From positions 1 to 16,539 of the forward strand of contig JAGMBM010000010.1 in assembly GCA_023129675.1 (NCBI GenBank): 16,539 nt of DNA, read 5' to 3'. Position numbers and translations under genes: made by a program. Source of the DNA: Hadesarchaea archaeon (GTDB lineage Archaea; Hadarchaeota; Hadarchaeia; Hadarchaeales; Hadarchaeaceae). The notes beneath the pieces were generated by a model. The model was given only the letters and a program-made list of their open reading frames with translations. It was not told where the DNA came from and did no database searches. Every line of letters starts with the position of its first letter. Position 1 is the stretch's first letter. Shown piece by piece: positions 14,010-16,539 of the stretch.

Positions 14010-14738
14010 TCTTAATTTCATACTTCCAAATTTCAGGTTTTGATCCATTCGCCCTAGCCCATCTTGCGAAGGCAAAGGGGAAAAACTGATATTTCTTTCA
14101 AATTTTGATATCTCCCCAAATAATCCCAACACTTTTTCTTCATTCGGGATTACACCCTTCGCCCCATATCTTAAGACATCCTCGGCGTGCAGCAAGATGT
14201 CCAAGCCGGCGTCGACGTTGACTTTTACCTCCTCGAGGATTTTCTCAATCGGCCTATCCCTGAAGTTCAAGAGTGTTGGAATGCAGAACTTGCAGCCCCT
14301 ACCACAGCCCCCGGCGATCTCGACGATCCCGTTGACCGTTGGATTCTTTATCGATGGGATTTGTCCTAGAGGAACGACCTCCCCCTCAACGATTCTTGGT
14401 AGTTCATCACCATTCAACGCCTTCTCGAACACTTCAACCGCTGTTATTTCGCCCTCTCCGACGACGACGCAATCGATGTCAAGTTTTGCCATTATCCGTT
14501 CGTCTGCCAGCTACCAAGCCCCGGGCCCTCCGACTATCACCTTCAGTCCATTTCCTCTGATTGATGGATCTGTGACGAGTTTTCTGAAGTAGAGCGCGGA
14601 GTAGGTTTCCCTGCCAACTAGGTTGCTAAAGGTGGTGGAGGCTGGACCCAATCTAAGAGGGTCATTTGAGGTGATGCCCAAGGCTCTGATTGCATTCAAC
14701 GTCTCATTCGAAAAGCCCATATTTGAGAGGAGGGACAT
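13908..14738 (-). pseudogene. Broken B12-binding-type radical SAM protein with internal amber codon
   Basis: Two consecutive pieces in one frame are separated only by a TAG at 14513-14511. Piece one (14738-14514) contains SNDPLRLGPASTTF and ends KVIVGGPGAW, the B12-domain core. Piece two continues LADERIMAKLDIDCVVVGEGE, then IAGGCGRGCKFCIPTLLNFR with the C-x3-C-x2-C radical SAM motif, and LLHAEDVLRYG. The stop sits where glutamine (CAG) would fit naturally, a single transition away. The usual N-terminus is missing: an in-frame TAA lies about 48 bases before the ATG. Recognisable similarity ends near 14085 (ISFS), after which the frame runs into the tbp 3' end as meaningless sequence. Truncation at both ends makes decay likelier than programmed readthrough. 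An original role cannot be assigned beyond the family. Confidence 0.75.
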
Positions 14739-15030
14739 CCGCAGAAAATGGCTAGAGTTCCAGCAACCACTACCTTATGTCGATGACACGTGGAAGGGGG
14801 CGATTCGAGGAGGCCTGCCTGAAGAAGGAATTCTACGTTTACCTGCCCTCCATCGACTTCATGCCGGGTAAGATCATATCTCGACTTTGGAAGCTTTACT
14901 TTAAGTCGGAAGATGTGTGGGAGAGGCGAGGATAATCTGCGACATAATGAGACACAATCGACAGTGTCTGCTGAAGGAGCTAACGATCGCCATGATGGGC
15001 GAGGAATATAAGAAATATTTTCGCTTATAA
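14731..15030 (+). pseudogene. Frameshifted C-terminal remnant of an unidentified protein
   Basis: Three protein-like segments on the plus strand read as one C-terminus if two indels are allowed: RRKWLEFQQPLPYVDDTWKG (about 14740-14799), then RFEEACLKKEFYVYLPSIDF and GKIISRLWKLYFKSEDVWE (14801-14923), then RIICDIMRHNRQCLLKELTI with AMMGEEYKKYFRL to a TAA at 15028-15030. The first shift falls in the G-run at 14796-14800, where removing one G restores WKGRFEEA. Segments one and three share a frame, so two compensating errors or mutations would explain everything. The 5' part is absent: the sequence upstream belongs to the opposite-strand radical SAM pseudogene. I do not recognise the family. Either a decaying gene or a sequencing/assembly artefact is possible. 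Confidence 0.4.
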
Positions 15031-15037
15031 AAAAATA

Positions 15038-15265
15038 TCAAACTGACGAGTACTTGTATTGTTTAGTTGTCCGTAACTTTGCAGAGGCGACGAATATCGA
15101 TGGCAAGATGAATAGCGCGACGAGCATACAAAGTAGGATCGCCAGGGTGGTTATTGCCGCCAAGTGTTTCCAGTGACCTCCAAAACATAAGTAAACCAAA
15201 ATCGCCGCAACGAGAGCCACTGTCACCACTACGGCAAAAAGATATTTTTTGCGTGCCTCCGCCAT
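15038..15265 (-). CDS. Small two-TM membrane protein
   Basis: A 75-residue hypothetical protein, MAEARKKYLFAVVV at the start, with two clear hydrophobic spans (about residues 8-28 and 34-60) separated by a short FGGHWKH turn. The C-terminal tail is basic and polar (KLRTTKQYKYSSV). No family is recognised. I start at ATG 15265, which lies 4 bp after the stop of the preceding 34-aa ORF; a longer in-frame start at 15304 would overlap that ORF by 35 bp. It is the last gene of a three-gene minus-strand set behind a ribbon-helix-helix regulator. Position, size and topology are reminiscent of small membrane toxins or accessory proteins of a regulator-controlled locus, but nothing in the sequence proves such a role. 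Confidence 0.6.
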   Translation of the reverse strand: MAEARKKYLFAVVVTVALVAAILVYLCFGGHWKHLAAITTLAILLCMLVALFILPSIFVASAKLRTTKQYKYSSV

Positions 15266-15269
15266 CAAA

Positions 15270-15374
15270 TTAATCATTGAACAGCTCGGTGCCAAGTTTC
15301 CCAACCTTCGCCAGCACCCTTGAGGTCCTTATGCCAAACACAGCAAGATTGATGGCAAACTTCAGTAGCACCAT
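15270..15374 (-). CDS. 34-aa hydrophobic/amphipathic peptide
   Basis: A tiny ORF between two co-oriented genes. The peptide begins MVLLKFAINLAVFGIRTSRV and ends LGTELFND. The first 15 residues are hydrophobic with a single lysine, followed by a basic amphipathic stretch, so membrane association is likely. Both junctions are exactly 4 bp (after the RHH stop and before the two-TM ORF), which is the spacing of translationally coupled genes and the main reason to believe it is translated. No Shine-Dalgarno of its own is obvious. No known family is recognised. Confidence 0.5.
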   Translation of the reverse strand: MVLLKFAINLAVFGIRTSRVLAKVGKLGTELFND

Positions 15375-15378
15375 CGGA

Positions 15379-15582
15379 TTACTTCTGTTTTTCCTTCTTT
15401 TCCTCTAGCTCCAAATATTTGTTCAGTGCCTCTGTTACAACTTCGGTCTGGGTTAGGCCTTGCCTCGCTGCATGTATCTTTATTTCCCTCCAGAGATCTT
15501 TGGCGAGATTCAAAGACGTTTTAATTGTTTGTCCCGCCAGGCTTCGGACTTCTTCAATTCGTTTTTCAATCTTCTTATCCAT
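15379..15582 (-). CDS. Ribbon-helix-helix (CopG/MetJ-Arc type) DNA-binding protein
   Basis: A 67-residue protein. After a charged N-terminal helix (MDKKIEKRIEEVRSLAG) comes the RHH fold: beta strand TIKTSLNL (about residues 19-26), helix A AKDLWREIKIHAARQG (27-42) and helix B TQTEVVTEALNKYLEL (44-59). The G-L-T-Q-T-E turn is typical of CopG-like repressors and antitoxins. The tail is highly charged. Such proteins act as dimers on palindromic operators, commonly in their own promoters. The start ATG has AGGTGGT 3 nt upstream and an excellent BRE/TATA element. It leads a compact minus-strand unit with the 34-aa and 75-aa membrane ORFs, which it may control autogenously. Confidence 0.82.
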   Translation of the reverse strand: MDKKIEKRIEEVRSLAGQTIKTSLNLAKDLWREIKIHAARQGLTQTEVVTEALNKYLELEEKKEKQK

Positions 15583-15616
15583 CTTACCACCTCGGTAAAT
15601 AATTATGTAAAGAGAT

Positions 15617-15626
15617 ACTTAAATAC
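15617..15626 (-). promoter_or_regulatory. BRE/TATA element for the RHH module
   Basis: The minus strand reads GGGAAAAAGTATTTAAGT: an A-rich BRE followed by GTATTTAAG. It is centred about 39 bp before the RHH ATG, which predicts a start near 15596 and a 14-nt leader holding AGGTGGT. One of the best promoter matches in the window. Confidence 0.55.
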
Positions 15627-15690
15627 TTTTTCCCTTACATACTGATGGACTTTTCTCCTCGTAATTTGTGGAGCAGGCATCCTAGGTTAA

Positions 15691-15780
15691 ATGAAAGCTA
15701 TGAAAGCGTGGGAAGAGATAAAGGATGGAAAGACGGTATGGAGAACCCCTCTTTGGCTTAAGAAGAAGAAAAAGTACTAG
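15691..15780 (+). CDS. Doubtful 29-aa ORF or gene remnant
   Basis: ATG 15691 to TAG 15780 encodes a short peptide starting MKAMKAWEEIKDGKTVWRTP and ending in a run of lysines. The composition is protein-like, but no ribosome-binding site is evident, the preceding codon is TAA, and no family is recognised. It may be a remnant of a longer gene or chance. Confidence 0.2.
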   Translation: MKAMKAWEEIKDGKTVWRTPLWLKKKKKY

Positions 15781-15829
15781 CATAACTAATCGCCGTCGGA
15801 AATACTACAGGGAAGTTTCGAAAAGTCGA

Positions 15830-15837
15830 TTTATATT
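15830..15837 (+). promoter_or_regulatory. TATA-like box upstream of carS
   Basis: TTTATATT in an AT-rich context would start a transcript near 15860, giving carS a long leader of about 195 nt, or serving an unrecognised small RNA. A second candidate core, TTTAAA, lies at 15846-15851. Weak prediction. Confidence 0.28.
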
Positions 15838-15884
15838 TTGGGGAATTTAAACCCTCCGTGCACTGCCTAACTCAGTATTATGAT

Positions 15885-16040
15885 TCAAGGTTGTAGATCA
15901 CCAGTGTTTGGACCTGAGATATCTATTACCACACCAAGAATGGAAATGTCGTCCTTATCATGTCGGCTGAAGATTATATCCTTTTCAATTTGGAATAATT
16001 GAAATACCAATGCATAACATATTGCTGTGGAAGAATTCAA
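15885..16040 (-). CDS. Doubtful 51-aa ORF or C-terminal gene remnant
   Basis: Reading from TTG 16040 to TGA 15885 on the minus strand gives a protein-like sequence (for example FQLFQIEKDIIFSRHDKDDI, then SILGVVIDISGPNTGDLQP). The charge and hydrophobic patterning look more like coding than random sequence. There is no ATG and no clear ribosome-binding site, and the frame opens only 11 codons further upstream, inside the divergent carS start. It may be the decayed end of an older gene. The family is not recognised. Confidence 0.25.
   Translation of the reverse strand: MNSSTAICYALVFQLFQIEKDIIFSRHDKDDISILGVVIDISGPNTGDLQP
15983..16004. promoter_or_regulatory. 22-bp inverted repeat upstream of carS
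   Basis: TTTCAATT and AATTGAAA form perfect 8-bp arms around TGGAAT. The repeat ends 51 bp before the carS TTG, in a position suitable for a dimeric repressor or activator. It also lies inside the doubtful minus-strand ORF. Confidence 0.42.
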
Positions 16041-16055
16041 ATCAAACGTGATAAG

Positions 16056-16539
16056 TTGAACGGGTTATTTCACATAATAGTATCTGCGATTTGGTTCATC
16101 CTGCCCGCCTATGTGGCGAACGCTACGCCAGTCGTGCTGGGTGGAGGCAGGCCGATTGACGCTGGTAAAAAATTCATTGATGGGCGTCCGATTTTTGGTG
16201 CTGGCAAGACGGTGCAGGGGTTCCTCGCCGGGCTAGCGGCTGGCACTTTCGTCGGGCTGCTTCAGGGCATCGCCGCAGGGCCGCTTCCGGACTATCTCGC
16301 CTTGGGCTTCCTGCTCGCCTTGGGGGCTCTGCTGGGCGACCTGCTCGGGAGCTTCATCAAGCGCAGGCTCGGCATCAAACGCGGTGGCTTGGCCCCTGGA
16401 CTCGATCAACTTAGTTTTGTAGTCGTTGCTCTGCTCGCGGCAAGCCCACTGGCCCTACCCAGCTGGGAAATCGTTCTCACAATAATAATCATCACCCTTC
16501 CGATCCACCTCGCCACAAATTTCGGCGGCTACAAGCTGG
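16056..16539 (+). CDS. carS: CDP-archaeol synthase (CarS), 3' end outside window
   Basis: About 161 codons of the integral membrane enzyme that activates unsaturated archaetidic acid (digeranylgeranylglyceryl phosphate) with CTP to form CDP-archaeol, the branch point for all archaeal phospholipid head-groups. The first span contains the family motif FILPAYVANATPVVLGGG (about residues 14-31). Next come FIDGRPIFGAGKTVQGF and GDLLGSFIKRRLGIKRGG with LAPGLDQLSF, the conserved CTP/metal-binding region of the CarS/CdsA family, and finally HLATNFGGYKL. Nearly the whole expected length is present. The start is taken as TTG 16056 because it gives the short family N-terminus with a GTGAT-type ribosome-binding sequence. 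There is no ATG at this place, and the frame closes about 60 bases upstream. Downstream neighbours are not visible. Confidence 0.93.
   Translation, partial: MNGLFHIIVSAIWFILPAYVANATPVVLGGGRPIDAGKKFIDGRPIFGAGKTVQGFLAGLAAGTFVGLLQGIAAGPLPDYLALGFLLALGALLGDLLGSFIKRRLGIKRGGLAPGLDQLSFVVVALLAASPLALPSWEIVLTIIIITLPIHLATNFGGYKL

Noticed and set aside
14511..14513. Programmed pyrrolysine insertion at TAG
   Set aside because: The gene is also truncated at its N- and C-terminal ends and no pyl genes are in the window, so decay is the simpler explanation. Kept as a finding to test.
15871..15917. CTCAG/CTGAG pairing as a small RNA hairpin
   Set aside because: Only five base pairs across a loop of more than 35 nt, with no extension on either side; expected by chance.
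1..16539. CRISPR array, insertion sequence, rRNA
   Set aside because: No regularly spaced repeats, no transposase-like protein with flanking inverted repeats, and no rRNA-like conserved stretch was seen on either strand.

Overview
The window comes from an archaeon, most likely a thermophilic and uncultivated one. It carries a TATA-binding protein, RNA polymerase subunit K, a group II chaperonin (thermosome), FEN1 with a PCNA-binding tail, the archaea-specific DUF371 protein, CDP-archaeol synthase (CarS) and a close match to tetraether synthase (Tes). Many genes start with TTG or GTG, and several have BRE/TATA-like boxes at the archaeal distance. The phylum cannot be fixed from this sequence alone; the gene set is euryarchaeal or deep-branching in flavour (inference).

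Layout. 1-2482 (minus strand): a tight three-gene operon of GT4 glycosyltransferase, NodB-type deacetylase and a second GT4 glycosyltransferase that runs off the left edge. 2640-4025 (plus): a cobalamin-binding-type radical SAM protein of unknown substrate behind a perfect 16-bp palindrome. 4042-6114 (minus): a third GT4 glycosyltransferase and a flippase-like polytopic membrane protein. 6275-7093 (plus): a PAP2-family membrane phosphatase/transferase and a 53-residue Trm112-like zinc protein. 7094-8219: DUF371 (minus), diverging from protein-L-isoaspartate methyltransferase (plus). 8229-12803 (minus): a block of information-processing and lipid genes, read as tes, thermosome, rpoK, fen. 12961-14009: a stand-alone Lrp/AsnC ligand-binding (RAM) domain (minus) and a somewhat divergent TBP (plus), with a repeat-containing spacer between them. 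13908-15030: decayed genes, namely a radical SAM pseudogene with an in-frame amber codon (minus) and a frameshifted C-terminal remnant (plus). 15038-15582 (minus): a compact ribbon-helix-helix regulator, 34-aa peptide and two-TM protein module. 15583-16055: mostly non-coding, with promoter-like boxes, a 22-bp inverted repeat and two doubtful tiny ORFs. 16056-16539: carS, cut by the right edge.

How they may work together. A recurring theme is the archaeal membrane. CarS makes CDP-archaeol, Tes joins phytanyl chains into tetraethers, and the glycosyltransferases, flippase-like protein and PAP2 enzyme have the profile of a glycolipid or lipid-linked-glycan pathway. The unassigned cobalamin-type radical SAM enzyme in that neighbourhood is the best candidate for an undescribed lipid- or glycan-modifying step. 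This link is inferred from gene content and proximity. Other points worth a second look are an apparent AUU start codon for rpoK, the three-gene RHH/membrane-peptide module, and operator-like repeats in several divergent promoters.
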